Part shown: positions 10,086 to 18,766 of the stretch, one piece after another
Layout: every line of letters starts with the position of its first letter
Position numbering within the stretch: position 1 is the stretch's first letter
Assembly (NCBI RefSeq): GCF_013620825.1
Contig: NZ_NJIC01000049.1
Coordinates: 51,060 to 115,059, forward strand
Source of the DNA: Rhodanobacter sp. PCA2
GTDB taxonomy: Bacteria; Pseudomonadota; Gammaproteobacteria; Xanthomonadales; Rhodanobacteraceae
Direction of reading: 5' to 3'
Length of the DNA stretch: 64,000 bases
Made by a program: the position numbers and the translations under genes
The notes under the pieces: model-generated
What the model saw: the letters and a program-made list of their open reading frames with translations, nothing else
Told to the model about the DNA's origin: nothing
Database searches by the model: none

Positions 10086-10289
10086 GCGCACGCTCCTGAG
10101 TGACGGGCAGGACGACGCCGGCCCGGTGACCGGGAAACCGCACGCCCGTGCCGTTCCCCAAGCTTTCCACGCGACTTCCTCGCGGCAGCCCAAGCCTGCC
10201 CTCAAGCCCGGCGCCAGGGCCCGGCGCAGGCTGGATCGGCGGCACGGCCTGCCGCCGATCCATCGCTGCCGAACCCACCGGAGGGAATC

Positions 10290-10874
10290 ATGTCACGTCA
10301 CGCACTCCTCATCGCCGTTTCCACGCTGGCGCTGGCGCTGCCGGCCGCCTGCGCACTGGCGGACGACGCCTCGTCCATGGCCATGCACCAGGGCACGGGA
10401 CCCGGCATCCGTTCGCCGCTGGTGCAGGAAATCCGCCTCGCCACCGCGAAGTACCAGGACATCAACGTGGCCTTGCACAAGGAACCCGGCTGGGTGGTCG
10501 CCACGCCGTGCGTGAGCGGGCCGGACACCGGCGCCATGGGCGTCCACGTGGTGAACCCCTCGCGCATCGCCGACGGCGTGCTCGATCCTGCAGCGCCGGA
10601 AGCGCTGATCTACGAACCGATGGCGGACGGCTCGATGCGCCTGGTCGGCGTGGAGTTCATCGAGGTCGCCGCCGACTGGGCCGCGCGCCATCCGGACGGC
10701 CCGCCGCCCGAGCTGGCCGGCAACCTGATGAACCTGTTGCAGGCGCCGAACCGCTACGGCCTGCCGTCGGCCTACTACCTGCACGTGTGGGCATGGCAGG
10801 ACAACCCCAAAGGCAGCTTCGCCGACTGGAACACGAAAGTGAGCTGCACGATGCAGCCGCTGCCCTCGGCATGA
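10290..10874 (+). CDS. Secreted protein of unknown function
   Basis: A 194-residue protein with a classical signal peptide: MSRH, a Leu/Ala-rich core, then an Ala-X-Ala-like site near residue 24-25 (ACALADD). The mature part has the TAKYQDINVALHKEPGWV and GAMGVHVVNPSRI segments and AYYLHVWAWQDNPKGSFADWNTKVSC near the C-terminus. Two cysteines (CVSG and VSCTMQ) could form a disulfide. It appears to be exported. No enzymatic motif is recognised. GGAGGGA precedes the ATG. It stands alone between divergent and convergent neighbours. Confidence 0.85.
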   Translation: MSRHALLIAVSTLALALPAACALADDASSMAMHQGTGPGIRSPLVQEIRLATAKYQDINVALHKEPGWVVATPCVSGPDTGAMGVHVVNPSRIADGVLDPAAPEALIYEPMADGSMRLVGVEFIEVAADWAARHPDGPPPELAGNLMNLLQAPNRYGLPSAYYLHVWAWQDNPKGSFADWNTKVSCTMQPLPSA

Positions 10875-10886
10875 CGCCCGCCCGCC

Positions 10887-10912
10887 GCCCTCCCCGGCCT
10901 GCAGGGGAGGGC
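10887..10912. terminator. Hairpin between convergent genes
   Basis: Inverted repeat GCCCTCCCC (10887-10895) / GGGGAGGGC (10904-10912) with an 8-base loop. It sits in the 57-base gap between the secreted protein gene and the convergent regulator gene. A bidirectional terminator role is likely, though no U-tract is seen. Confidence 0.55.
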
Positions 10913-10931
10913 GGGATGAAACGCACCGCGA

Positions 10932-12920
10932 TCAGTCGCAATGCGCGCCGCCGGCCACCGGCCTGCACTGCGGCGGCCAGCCGTTCTCGTTCCAGTAGGC
11001 CAGCGTGTTCGTGCGTCGCAGGAAGTCGGTGAACGCAGGACCCTGCCGGATCGCCGCGTACTCGGGCACCCACAGCAGCTTGCCTTCGAACATCCAGGGC
11101 TGCTCGAAGAAGCGCAGCGCCAACGTCTGGTCGGGTTGCGGCACCTGCAGTTGCAGCGCCAGCGGCGTGTCGCTGGCCGCCTGCGCCGCCTGCAGCTTCG
11201 CCAGCGCCTGCGGCCATTGCGCGGGATCGGCCAGCGCCGCGTCGAACGCGAGGTACAGCGGCTTGCGCGCATCGTCGTCGGGCATCTGCGCGGCGATGTC
11301 GCGCGCGGCGGCCAGGTCCCCGCGCCAGACGGCGTTGCGCCAGCGCATCGCGGCGGTCACGGGGTTGGGCTTGCCGTCCAGCGCCGGCAACGCATCCAGA
11401 TAGCGCTGCGCCTCCGCGTGGCGGCCCAGCGTATCGAGCTGGGTGCCGAGGTTGGCGACCGCCCAGTAGCCCAGCGGATCCATCGCGTAGTCGGCCTGGA
11501 ACAGGCGCAGCGCTTCCTCGCCGTAACCGAGCCGGGCGAGGCGCATGCCCACCAGCAGGTTCATCACCGGGTCGGTGGGATTGTGCGCCAGCGTCGTGCG
11601 CAGCTCCCCCATGCAGGCTGTCCACTCGTTGCGCATGCACGCCAGCTCGCCCATCGCGGCATGCGCGTACACGTTGCCGGGATCGAGCTGCAGCGCCCGG
11701 GTCGCCTCGGGCAGCGCCTCGCGTTCGCGCCCCGGCTCGAAGTGCGTGGCGAGGTTCAGCGCGAGCAGCCCGTGCACCGGCGCGAAATCGGGTGCGCGCT
11801 CGGCCAGCGCATCGAGCGCGAGTTCGGCCTTGCCGTAGTCCGCGTCGTCGGGGCGGGCGAGGAAGATGTGGCGCAGCCGCAGGTATTCCCGGAACACCGC
11901 CGGATCGGGCGGCGCCGCCGCGACCCGACCCAGCGGCAGGCGCAGCGCCAGCGCCGACGCCACCGCCTGCGCGATCTCCTGCTGCACGCCGAAGACGTCC
12001 CGCATCTGGCGGTCGTAACTCTGTGCCCACACCGTGCGCCCGGACGGCGTCTCGATCAGTCGCAGGTCGATGCGCAGCGCCGTGCCGGACTCGCGCAGGC
12101 TGCCCTCGATCGCATGGGTGACGTGCAGGCGCTCGGCCAGTTGCGCCGCGTCCAGCCCCAGTGCGCCGGCGCGCGCGGCCGACACGCTGGCGATCAGGCG
12201 CAAGCCGTCCACGCGCGCGAGATCCGTGGTCAGCTCGTCGCTGAGGCCGTCGGCGAACACGGCTTCGCCCTTGTCGTCGCCGATCACCCGCAGCGGCAGC
12301 ACCACCAGGGTGGGCGGCGGCGCCATCGCCGGCGCCGGGGGAGGCGCCCGCCACCAGGACGAGGCGCCCATCACCGCGGCGGCCACCAGCGCCACCGCGG
12401 GCAACCAGAGCGTGGGCGAGGTCCACGAACGACGCGGCTTCGCGGGTGCGGCGGGTGTCGATGCGGCCGCCGACGTGCCCGCGGTGCCGGTGGCGAATGG
12501 CGCCGGCGACTCGCCCCACTGCGGCGCCGACGTGCCCGATGCGATGCCGCCAGGTGCGGCGGCAGTCGCCGGCGGCGCCTCGCGCAGCGCGCTGCGCCGC
12601 ACGTCGCCATCGAAGCGGTAACCCACGCCGTACAAGGTGTGGATGTAGTGCGTGCCGGCCGCGTTCTCGCCCAGCGCCTGGCGGATCAGCGTGACCACGC
12701 GATTGAGCACGCCGGGCGTGACGTGGCGATGGCCCCATACCGCGTCGAGCAGCTCGTCGCGCGAAAACGCCTTGCCCGGCGACTGCGCCAGCAGCGCGAG
12801 CACGTCGAACGCCTTGGGCTCCAGCGCGACATCCCGGCCGCCCACGCTCACGCGCCGGCCGTCGAGGTCGATCTCGACCGCGTCGAAACTGACGTACCGA
12901 AGTCTCTCCCCGCCCTCCAC
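10932..12920 (-). CDS. ToxR/CadC-like membrane-anchored winged-helix regulator with TPRs
   Basis: The 662-residue product starts with an OmpR/PhoB-type winged-helix DNA-binding domain (about residues 8-107; LEPKAFDVLALLAQSPGKAF, HYIHTLYGVGYRF). A Pro/Ala-rich linker follows, then one membrane segment around 171-190 (LWLPAVALVAAAVMGASSW). The periplasmic part begins with a TolB-N-like domain (TLVVLPLRVI, FADGLSDELTTDLARV) and continues with TPR-like helices. This is a one-component sensor that binds DNA at the membrane. The GTG start at 12920 is chosen because AAGGAG lies 5 bases upstream; the open frame continues to 13346 without family sequence. Its signal and targets are unknown. Confidence 0.88.
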   Translation of the reverse strand: MEGGERLRYVSFDAVEIDLDGRRVSVGGRDVALEPKAFDVLALLAQSPGKAFSRDELLDAVWGHRHVTPGVLNRVVTLIRQALGENAAGTHYIHTLYGVGYRFDGDVRRSALREAPPATAAAPGGIASGTSAPQWGESPAPFATGTAGTSAAASTPAAPAKPRRSWTSPTLWLPAVALVAAAVMGASSWWRAPPPAPAMAPPPTLVVLPLRVIGDDKGEAVFADGLSDELTTDLARVDGLRLIASVSAARAGALGLDAAQLAERLHVTHAIEGSLRESGTALRIDLRLIETPSGRTVWAQSYDRQMRDVFGVQQEIAQAVASALALRLPLGRVAAAPPDPAVFREYLRLRHIFLARPDDADYGKAELALDALAERAPDFAPVHGLLALNLATHFEPGREREALPEATRALQLDPGNVYAHAAMGELACMRNEWTACMGELRTTLAHNPTDPVMNLLVGMRLARLGYGEEALRLFQADYAMDPLGYWAVANLGTQLDTLGRHAEAQRYLDALPALDGKPNPVTAAMRWRNAVWRGDLAAARDIAAQMPDDDARKPLYLAFDAALADPAQWPQALAKLQAAQAASDTPLALQLQVPQPDQTLALRFFEQPWMFEGKLLWVPEYAAIRQGPAFTDFLRRTNTLAYWNENGWPPQCRPVAGGAHCD

Positions 12921-13129
12921 ATCGGCTCCTTCCGGAACGATGAAGCAGATGACGCCGCGACGAACGGCGCCATGGTATGGCAAGCGGCTGGGGGGTTGCC
13001 AATGGCGGGGCGGTTGGATCGTGCGCTTGCCTGTGGCATCGCCATGCAGGCATGTGATCGCACCACAACCAGTAGCCACCCGCTTTTGTTTGCAACGTAT
13101 TGATCGGCGCGGATGGCCGGATTGAGCCC

Positions 13130-13522
13130 TCACTCGTCTTGAACGGTATCCTTGCGTCTCTGCGCTACATGCCAGAGAACGCCGCATGGATCGAACACGT
13201 AGGCAACCCGCAGACCCCATGGCTGCATCGTGGGTGGCTTGGGCGGTTGCACCCCGAATCTTGCCGCAAGATCGAGGGTATCGATATGCGCCCACCACGC
13301 GTCGAGATCGTCCACCATGAGCTGCAGCATGGAATTCTCGGCCCAATCCTTCTGGTAATAGTTCTGGAGGATGAAGCCACCCGAAGCGGCGTTGAAGATC
13401 GCCACTTCTCCATCCAGCACTTTCTCGAAACCGATGGCTTCATAGAAACGCTTGGAGAGATCGAAATCCCTCGCAGGTACAAACGGGCGGATGAGTTCCG
13501 TTCCAGCCGGGATCGTGCTCAT
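13130..13522 (-). CDS. VOC family protein (glyoxalase/bleomycin resistance-like)
   Basis: A 130-residue protein starting MSTIPAGTELIRPFVPARDF, then LSKRFYEAIGFEKV, FILQNYYQKDWAENSM and VAYVFDPCGVLWHV, the typical VOC strand-helix order. The C-terminal motif DPCGVLWHVAQR carries the expected ligand region. The ATG at 13522 has a strong AAGGAGG upstream. Base composition is clearly lower in GC than the surroundings and codon use is more relaxed, suggesting recent acquisition. Function is probably binding or detoxifying a small molecule; no substrate is evident. Confidence 0.85.
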   Translation of the reverse strand: MSTIPAGTELIRPFVPARDFDLSKRFYEAIGFEKVLDGEVAIFNAASGGFILQNYYQKDWAENSMLQLMVDDLDAWWAHIDTLDLAARFGVQPPKPPTMQPWGLRVAYVFDPCGVLWHVAQRRKDTVQDE

Positions 13523-13565
13523 TCTCGCCTCCTTGTCCTGTCGAATACTCGAATCGTATCGAGAG

Positions 13566-13589
13566 TTGCGGCATCCACCGATGCCGCAA
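13566..13589. repeat. Perfect 10-bp hairpin between two low-GC genes
   Basis: TTGCGGCATC (13566-13575) / GATGCCGCAA (13580-13589) with loop CACC. On the minus strand it lies between the end of the small membrane protein gene and the start of the VOC gene, so it may be a terminator or leader structure. There is no T-run. Confidence 0.5.
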
Positions 13590-13628
13590 GACTGCAAGCG
13601 AGCCATGTACGCTGAATGCCTTCAATAG

Positions 13629-13928
13629 TCAGTGAAGAATCCGCACGTTTCCAAGAAGCAAGCCCGCAATGACCACGCATGCGACTAGCCCAAGCAAAAG
13701 ATCGAGCGCAAAGGTGAAGTATCCAAACAGCTTGCGAATCAATCCAGATGAACGCCTTGTCCCTTTGAATATCAGAACGGCGGCAGGGATCAGGATCAGA
13801 GAGACGATCTCGCAGGCCAGAAGCGTTTCGATGCCACTGAAACTACGAATGACACCATGAGCAATGGCGACGACGGCGGCGATCGTCGCAATCGTGAGTG
13901 CATACCCGAGCGCTAGGTATCGATGCAT
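13629..13928 (-). CDS. Small membrane protein of unknown function
   Basis: About 99 residues with three predicted membrane segments: LALGYALTIATIAAVVAIA, LLACEIVSLILIPAAVLIF and FALDLLLGLVACVVIAGLLL. Basic residues (KGTRRSSGLIRK) lie between the second and third. No family is recognised. The ATG at 13928 gives a clean membrane protein; an in-frame GTG at 14000 would add 24 residues, and neither start has a convincing ribosome site. Like the VOC gene next to it, it is lower in GC than its surroundings. Confidence 0.6.
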   Translation of the reverse strand: MHRYLALGYALTIATIAAVVAIAHGVIRSFSGIETLLACEIVSLILIPAAVLIFKGTRRSSGLIRKLFGYFTFALDLLLGLVACVVIAGLLLGNVRILH

Positions 13929-14012
13929 GCCGGCCAACTTATCGCATGTGAGAGAACGCAGGGACGCTATCCCTAGACTGCCGTCTTCAATGCAGCCCAC
14001 TTGACCAGCAAC

Positions 14013-15065
14013 CTACTCATCCTCATCCCCCGCCGTCAGATACCACTCCTTCCCGAATTCGGCCGGCGCCTGACCTTCACCCAGCCACTTGCCCACCACC
14101 GGCTGGCTGTCGCGGAGGACGAAGCCGGCGCGTCGCCAGCCGGCGAGGCGTTCGGGAGAGGTGGCGTGTTCCAGCGAGATCGAGGTGTGGCCGTCGCGGC
14201 TGGCGGCGCGGACCAGGGCCAGCACCAGCACGGCGTCGATGCCGGCGGCGCCCTGCTCGCACCAGTAGTCGCACACGCGCAGCACGCCGCCCACGGCCTG
14301 GCAGGCGAACCAGGCGCGCAGCGGGCCGTTCGCGCCGTCGGCGAGCAGCAGGTAGCGCGCGCCGGTGAACGGCGCCTCGTCGAAACGCCAGCGCAACATG
14401 GTGGCGTCGCGCACGCCCAGCAGCCCCTGTCCGTGCGGCGCGGTCTGCCACAGCGTTTCCATGCGCGAGTCGACCTGGGCGCACCAGGTGGCGACCATGC
14501 GCGGGGCGGCCAGCAGGCGCAGGCGGTCGCGCAGCGCGAACCCCGCGTCGATCGCGGCGCCCGCCGGCTGCGCCAGCCAGCGCGGCAGCTTGCGCTGCAG
14601 GTAGCCGGCGTGGCGCAGCACGCGGGAATGGCGCGACATCTCGCCCAGCACGGCATAGCCCAGGCGCTTCACCACCGGCAGCGACTTGCGGTTGGGGAAG
14701 CCGTAGACGAAGTCGAAGCGGCCCGCCGCGGCCGCCAGCAGCGACTCCTGCAGCATCATCGCCGGGCCCAGGGTGCGATGGCGCGCATCCACCGCCATGT
14801 CGGCGAGCAGGCCGGCGCGGAGTTCGCCGCCGTGCCACAGCATGCGCCGCGGCGCCACGCTGCAGCTGCCGACCACGGCGCCTTCGTGGCGCAGCAGCTG
14901 CAGCAGGGGCTTGCCGAACGGACCGCGCAGGTAGAACCAGTCGAGCTTGCCGGCGTGCCGGGCGGGATCGCCCAGGTTGTCGCGCCACAGCGCCAGCACC
15001 GCGTCGCGATCGCGCGGCAGTTCCGCGGTTTCCGTGCGATAGCCGGGCGCGGGGTCGCCGTTCAC
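14013..15065 (-). CDS. GNAT-like acyltransferase, last gene of the amidotransferase/ACP operon
   Basis: The 350-residue protein has a GNAT-like core: an early ALWRDNLG-type segment, LLRHEGAVVGSCSVAPRRM, then the cofactor-loop region LADMAVDARHRTLGPAMML near residues 85-105, and FVYGFPNRKSLPVVKRLGY. A C-terminal half may be a second, degenerate GNAT lobe. The substrate is unknown; an acyl-ACP or acyl-CoA donor and an amine acceptor are the family expectation. The GTG start at 15065 overlaps the TGA of the upstream nadE-like gene (GTGA), so translation is coupled. It belongs to the six-gene minus-strand operon that begins at 20701. Confidence 0.8.
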   Translation of the reverse strand: MNGDPAPGYRTETAELPRDRDAVLALWRDNLGDPARHAGKLDWFYLRGPFGKPLLQLLRHEGAVVGSCSVAPRRMLWHGGELRAGLLADMAVDARHRTLGPAMMLQESLLAAAAGRFDFVYGFPNRKSLPVVKRLGYAVLGEMSRHSRVLRHAGYLQRKLPRWLAQPAGAAIDAGFALRDRLRLLAAPRMVATWCAQVDSRMETLWQTAPHGQGLLGVRDATMLRWRFDEAPFTGARYLLLADGANGPLRAWFACQAVGGVLRVCDYWCEQGAAGIDAVLVLALVRAASRDGHTSISLEHATSPERLAGWRRAGFVLRDSQPVVGKWLGEGQAPAEFGKEWYLTAGDEDE

Positions 15066-16004
15066 GGCGGCGGCTCCGCGGCGACCTCCGCATCCAGCAG
15101 CAGCGGCGCCAGGTGCAGGTAGCGCGTGCTGCGCCGCTTGTTGCGGATGTCGGCATAGACCGCTTCGGCGGCTGCCTTCCAGCGCCCACAGCGCCAGGTC
15201 CATCTTCGCCCAGGGCAGCGCGAAGTAGAACTCGTCCTGGCCCTGGGCGAGGCTGTAGGTGTCGGTGGTGGGCGCGGCGGTAGCCACGCAGTCGGGCAGG
15301 CCCAGGTGTTTCGCCATGCCGTAGACCTGGGTCTTGTACAGGTGCGCGATGGGCTTGACGTCGGCGGAGCCGTCGCCGTTCTTCACGAAGAAGCCCTGGT
15401 CGTACTCCAGCCGGTTGGGCGTGCCCACCACGGCGTAGTTGAGGCGGTCGGCGTGGTAGTACTCCAGCGTCTTGCGCACACGCTGCTTGAAGTTGGTGGC
15501 GGCGACGATCTGCAGGTATTCGGGTAGCGGCAGGGTGCATTCGTGGCGCGTGCCGTCCGGCGATTCGGCGATCAGCCGGAAGTGGTTGATCGCGCCTTCG
15601 CTGCCGCCAGCGATCGCGATCTTCATGCGCCAGTCGTCGCGGTACTCGGGCAGCACGCGGCGCACCGCCTCGTCGCGCGCGGCGTAGCAGCCGATGGCGG
15701 CGAGCGTGGGCGCGATGTCCACGGTTTCCGCCCGCACGCCGAGGTGCTCGGCGAGGACCAGCGCGTTGCGCGCACTGGCGGAGGCCGAATCGCGCTCGGG
15801 CAGGATCAGCGCGAACACCCGCTGCGCGCCCACGGCCTGCACCGCGAGCGCGATGCACACCGAGCTGTCCACGCCGCCGGAAATCGCCACCACCAGGCCG
15901 CGCTTGTGCAGCTCGCGGGCGGTGGCCTCGCGCAGGCGCGCGGCGATGCGCGCGACCTCGGCGGCGTAGTCGAGGGCAAACACGTCCGGGGTCAGTGCGC
16001 TCAT
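15062..16004 (-). pseudogene. NadE-like ATP-dependent synthetase with internal deletion/frameshift
   Basis: The first 276 residues are a good ammonia-dependent NAD synthetase-type protein: PP-loop SGGVDSS at 42-48, LPERDSASASARNALVLAEHLG, YAVVGTPNRLEYDQGFFVKNGDG, DVKPIAHLYKTQVYGMAKHLG and FYFALPWAKMDLALWALE. At about 15176 the frame is lost. The expected C-terminus (AEAVYADIRNKRRSTRYLHL, then APLLLD) resumes in another frame and ends at 15062, overlapping the next gene. A segment usual between the two blocks is missing, so this is a deletion rather than a one-base slip, or an assembly collapse. AAGGAG precedes the ATG at 16004. In this operon the enzyme may activate a carboxylate other than deamido-NAD. 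Confidence 0.82.
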
Positions 16005-16020
16005 GTCCGTGGCTCCTTGC

Positions 16021-16908
16021 TCAGGCGCGGCGGGCGAGGATCGCCCGCAGGTCGCCGCGTTCGTCGACCAGCGCCCGCACCTCATCGTAGTGCGGATCGC
16101 GCAGCAGGCGCCGCTGCATCGCCGGGCCCTGGCCCAGCCCCACCTCGACGCCCAGCCAGCCGCCCGCGCGCAGCAGGCGCGGCGATTCTTCCAGCAGGCG
16201 CAGCAGGATGCTGACGCCCAGCGGGCCGCCGTCGAACGCGAGCCGCGGCTCGTGGTTGGAGATCTCCGCCGCCATCTGCGGCACCTTCGCGCTGAGGATG
16301 TACGGCGGCGAGCAGACCACCAGATCGACGGTGCCGTCGAACTCCGCGGCGAACGGCGCCAGCAGGTCGCCGCAGCGCAGCTGCACCTGCGCCAGGCCCA
16401 GGTGCCCGCGGTTGCGCGCGGCCAGCGCGAGCGCCTCGGCGCTGAGGTCGGCGCCATGCACTTCGGCGTCCGGCACGCGGTCGGCGATCGCGAACGCGAG
16501 GTTGCCGGAGCCGGTGCAGACGTCGACGACCCGTGCGGGGTGGCGCGCCTCCGCCGACTGCAGCAGCTCCACGCAGGCATGCGCCAGCAACTCGGTTTCC
16601 ACGCGGGGGATCAGGGCTTCGGGACCGGCGAGCAGTTCCAGGCCCATGAAGCAGCCGCGGCCGGTGAGATGGGCCAGCGGTTCGCCGGCAAGGCGGCGCT
16701 CCACCAGCTGCACGAGCGCGCGCCGCGCCGTCTCGTCGGCCAGCGGCGGCAGCGCACCCGCATTCGCGGCGACCGCCGAGCGCGGCTGGCCCACCGCGGC
16801 GAACCACAGCGCGCGCAAGGTGTTGTCGGCGTTCTCCCGGGGTTTGTCGGGCAGTATCCGCAACGTGGCGGCGAGGCGTTCGAGCAGGCTGTCGTACAAG
16901 GTATCCAT
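16021..16908 (-). CDS. PrmC/HemK-like class I methyltransferase with SPPY in place of NPPY
   Basis: The 295-residue protein has the PrmC architecture. An N-terminal helical domain ends in the family block RRLAGEPLAHLTGRGCFMGLEL and IPRVETELLAHA. A Rossmann SAM-binding domain follows (VVDVCTGSGNLAFAIADR). The catalytic tetrapeptide, NPPY in amide methyltransferases, is S200-P-P-Y in CSPPYIL. PrmC methylates the glutamine amide of release factors, with the Asn contacting the amide, so a different acceptor is likely. It starts 9 bases after the ligase stop and ends 16 bases before the nadE-like ATG. Housekeeping PrmC is expected elsewhere, normally beside prfA. Confidence 0.85.
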   Translation of the reverse strand: MDTLYDSLLERLAATLRILPDKPRENADNTLRALWFAAVGQPRSAVAANAGALPPLADETARRALVQLVERRLAGEPLAHLTGRGCFMGLELLAGPEALIPRVETELLAHACVELLQSAEARHPARVVDVCTGSGNLAFAIADRVPDAEVHGADLSAEALALAARNRGHLGLAQVQLRCGDLLAPFAAEFDGTVDLVVCSPPYILSAKVPQMAAEISNHEPRLAFDGGPLGVSILLRLLEESPRLLRAGGWLGVEVGLGQGPAMQRRLLRDPHYDEVRALVDERGDLRAILARRA

Positions 16909-16917
16909 CGCATTCCT

Positions 16918-18483
16918 TCAGGCCGGGGGATGTTCGAGCAGCGCCTTGCGGCTGACCTTGCCGGTGGCGGTGCGGGGCAGGTCCGCGCACGGCACGATCT
17001 GCTGCGGCACCATGAAGCTTTCCAGCCGCCGCATGCACTGCGCGCGGATCTGGCCGACGTCGAGCGCGGCACCCGGCTCCAGCACCACATAGGCGCGGAT
17101 CGCCTCGCCCAGCAGCTCGTCCGGCACGCCCACCACCACCGCCTCGCGGATGCCGTCGATGGCGTGCAGCACGTTCTCCACTTCCACCGGGCTCACCTTC
17201 TCGCCACGGGTCTTGATGATGTCGTCGCTGCGGCCCACGAAGTAGAGGAAGCCTTCCGCGTCCATGCGGAACCAGTCGTGCGTGCACAGCACGCGCTCGC
17301 CGGGCAGCGGTCCGGGCCGGAGCATCTGCGCGGAAAGATCGGGACGGTTCCAGTAACCGAGCATCACGTGCGGCCCGCGCACGTGCAGGATGCCGGATTC
17401 GCCCGGCGCCACCGGCTCGCCCGCGGGCGAGCGCAGGTAGACCTCGGTGCCGGGGATCGCCTTGCCCACCGAACCGGGTTTGGCTTCCAGCAGCTCGGGT
17501 TCCAGGTAGCACACGCGCTTGCATTCGGTGAGGCCGTACATCTTGTAGATGAGCGCGTTCGGGAAGATCTCGCGCAGCTTCAGCGCCTGCTCGTCGGGCA
17601 GCGCGGCGGCGGTGTTGGTGACGCGCGTGATGCCCGGGAAGCACAGCGGCTCGCGCCGGTGCGCGGACAGCAGCATCGCGAAGATGGTGGGCACGCCGGG
17701 GAACACGGTGACGTCGAACGCCTGCATGCGTGCGAACACCTGGGCGGGGAAGGCGAAGGAGCGCTCCAGCACCAGGGTGGCGCCGAGCTGCACCGTCATC
17801 AGCCACTGGTAAAGGCCGTAGTCGAAGGCCAGCGGCAGCGCGCACAGGATGCGTTCGTCCGGGCCGAGCCGCAGGTATTCGATCAGGCTGCCGGCCGCGA
17901 ACAGCATGGACTGGTGGGTCTGCATCACGCCCTTGGGCTGACCGGTGCTGCCCGAGGTGTAGATCAGCGCAGCGAGGTCGGTCGCGATCGCCGGAACGCG
18001 TTCGCGCAGCGGTTCGCCGGCGGCGAGCACGGCGTCGAACGCCTCGACGGCCAAGCCTGCGGGCAAGACGCCGGAAGCGATCACGCGCAGTGCGGGGCGG
18101 TCCGGCAGCAACGGCGCGAACTCCTGCGCGATGTGGCCGTCGCTGAGCAGCACGCGCGCGCCGCTGTCGTCGAGGATGAAGCCGAGCTTGTCCGACTTGG
18201 TCAGGGGATTGACGAGCAGGAACGCACCGCCTGCCAGCAGCACGGCGAAGATCGACACCACGCATGGCCAGGTGTTGTCCATGTAGATCGCCACGCGGTC
18301 GCCGCGTACCACGCCGCGCTGCCGCAACGCGCAGGCGAGGCGGCTCGCGGCGTCGAGCAGTTCGCCGTAGCTGTGCGGCCGGCCTTCCGCCACCACCGCG
18401 ATGCGCTGCGCCTGCACCAGGTCGGCGCCGTGTTCCAGCAGCGCGTCGTGCAGCAGGCGGCGTGGCGCGCAGCCGGTTTTCAC
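16918..18483 (-). CDS. AMP-forming acyl/aminoacyl ligase (adenylation enzyme)
   Basis: The 521-residue ANL-superfamily enzyme activates a carboxylate as acyl-AMP and can load it onto the carrier protein encoded just upstream. Motifs are complete: YTSGSTGQPKG (P-loop, about 190-200), MYGLTE, the DWFRMDAEGFLYFVGRSDDIIKTRGEKVSP hinge region (read in parts), and the C-terminal lysine in TATGKVSRKAL. The closest style by memory is the acyl-CoA ligase of exosortase-A/PEP-CTERM-associated clusters. The GTG start at 18483 overlaps the ACP stop (GTGA), so one-to-one coupling is likely. Confidence 0.9.
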   Translation of the reverse strand: MKTGCAPRRLLHDALLEHGADLVQAQRIAVVAEGRPHSYGELLDAASRLACALRQRGVVRGDRVAIYMDNTWPCVVSIFAVLLAGGAFLLVNPLTKSDKLGFILDDSGARVLLSDGHIAQEFAPLLPDRPALRVIASGVLPAGLAVEAFDAVLAAGEPLRERVPAIATDLAALIYTSGSTGQPKGVMQTHQSMLFAAGSLIEYLRLGPDERILCALPLAFDYGLYQWLMTVQLGATLVLERSFAFPAQVFARMQAFDVTVFPGVPTIFAMLLSAHRREPLCFPGITRVTNTAAALPDEQALKLREIFPNALIYKMYGLTECKRVCYLEPELLEAKPGSVGKAIPGTEVYLRSPAGEPVAPGESGILHVRGPHVMLGYWNRPDLSAQMLRPGPLPGERVLCTHDWFRMDAEGFLYFVGRSDDIIKTRGEKVSPVEVENVLHAIDGIREAVVVGVPDELLGEAIRAYVVLEPGAALDVGQIRAQCMRRLESFMVPQQIVPCADLPRTATGKVSRKALLEHPPA

Positions 18484-18746
18484 GCCGGGCTCCGCGCGCG
18501 CTCGACGAAGGCGGTGATCGCGTTCACCGAGTCGAAGTTCTGCGGCAGCATCTCGCTGGCCTTGACCTGCAGCCCGAAGTTCTCCTCCAGGAACAGCACC
18601 AGTTCCAGCACGCCGGTGGAGTCGATGATGCCGCGATCCAGCAGCGAGGCGTCGTCGGGCAAGTCGTTCGGGTCGCTGCTGAACAGCAGGTTCTCGAGGA
18701 TGTAGCTGCGGACGCTGCTGCGCACGCCGGTGGCGTCGTTGGACAT
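18480..18746 (-). CDS. Acyl carrier protein (phosphopantetheine carrier)
   Basis: An 88-residue carrier with the helix-II motif LLDRGIIDSTGVLELVLFLEENFG. S43 in the DS pair is the expected phosphopantetheine attachment site. It differs from the housekeeping AcpP DSLD motif, as in pathway-specific carriers. The ATG at 18746 has GGAG 7 bases upstream. An in-frame ATG at 18770 would overlap the asnB stop (ATGA) and add 8 residues. It lies between the amidotransferase and the AMP ligase, suggesting that the ligase loads it and the downstream enzymes act on the tethered group. Confidence 0.9.
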   Translation of the reverse strand: MSNDATGVRSSVRSYILENLLFSSDPNDLPDDASLLDRGIIDSTGVLELVLFLEENFGLQVKASEMLPQNFDSVNAITAFVERARSPA

Positions 18747-18766
18747 CGATGGCTCCGTTGCGGTTG

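Noticed and set aside
13120-14000. Integron cassette array (two small low-GC genes in one direction)
   Set aside because: No attC-type GTTRRRY/RYYYAAC boundaries and no integrase gene were found; the 10-bp hairpin alone is not enough.
14013-16580. One 855-codon open frame joining parts of the methyltransferase region, NadE-like and GNAT proteins
   Set aside because: The first third is out of frame with the PrmC-like gene and has no family sequence. The join between NadE-like and GNAT parts results from the deletion near 15176, while a proper overlapping GTGA start exists for the GNAT.
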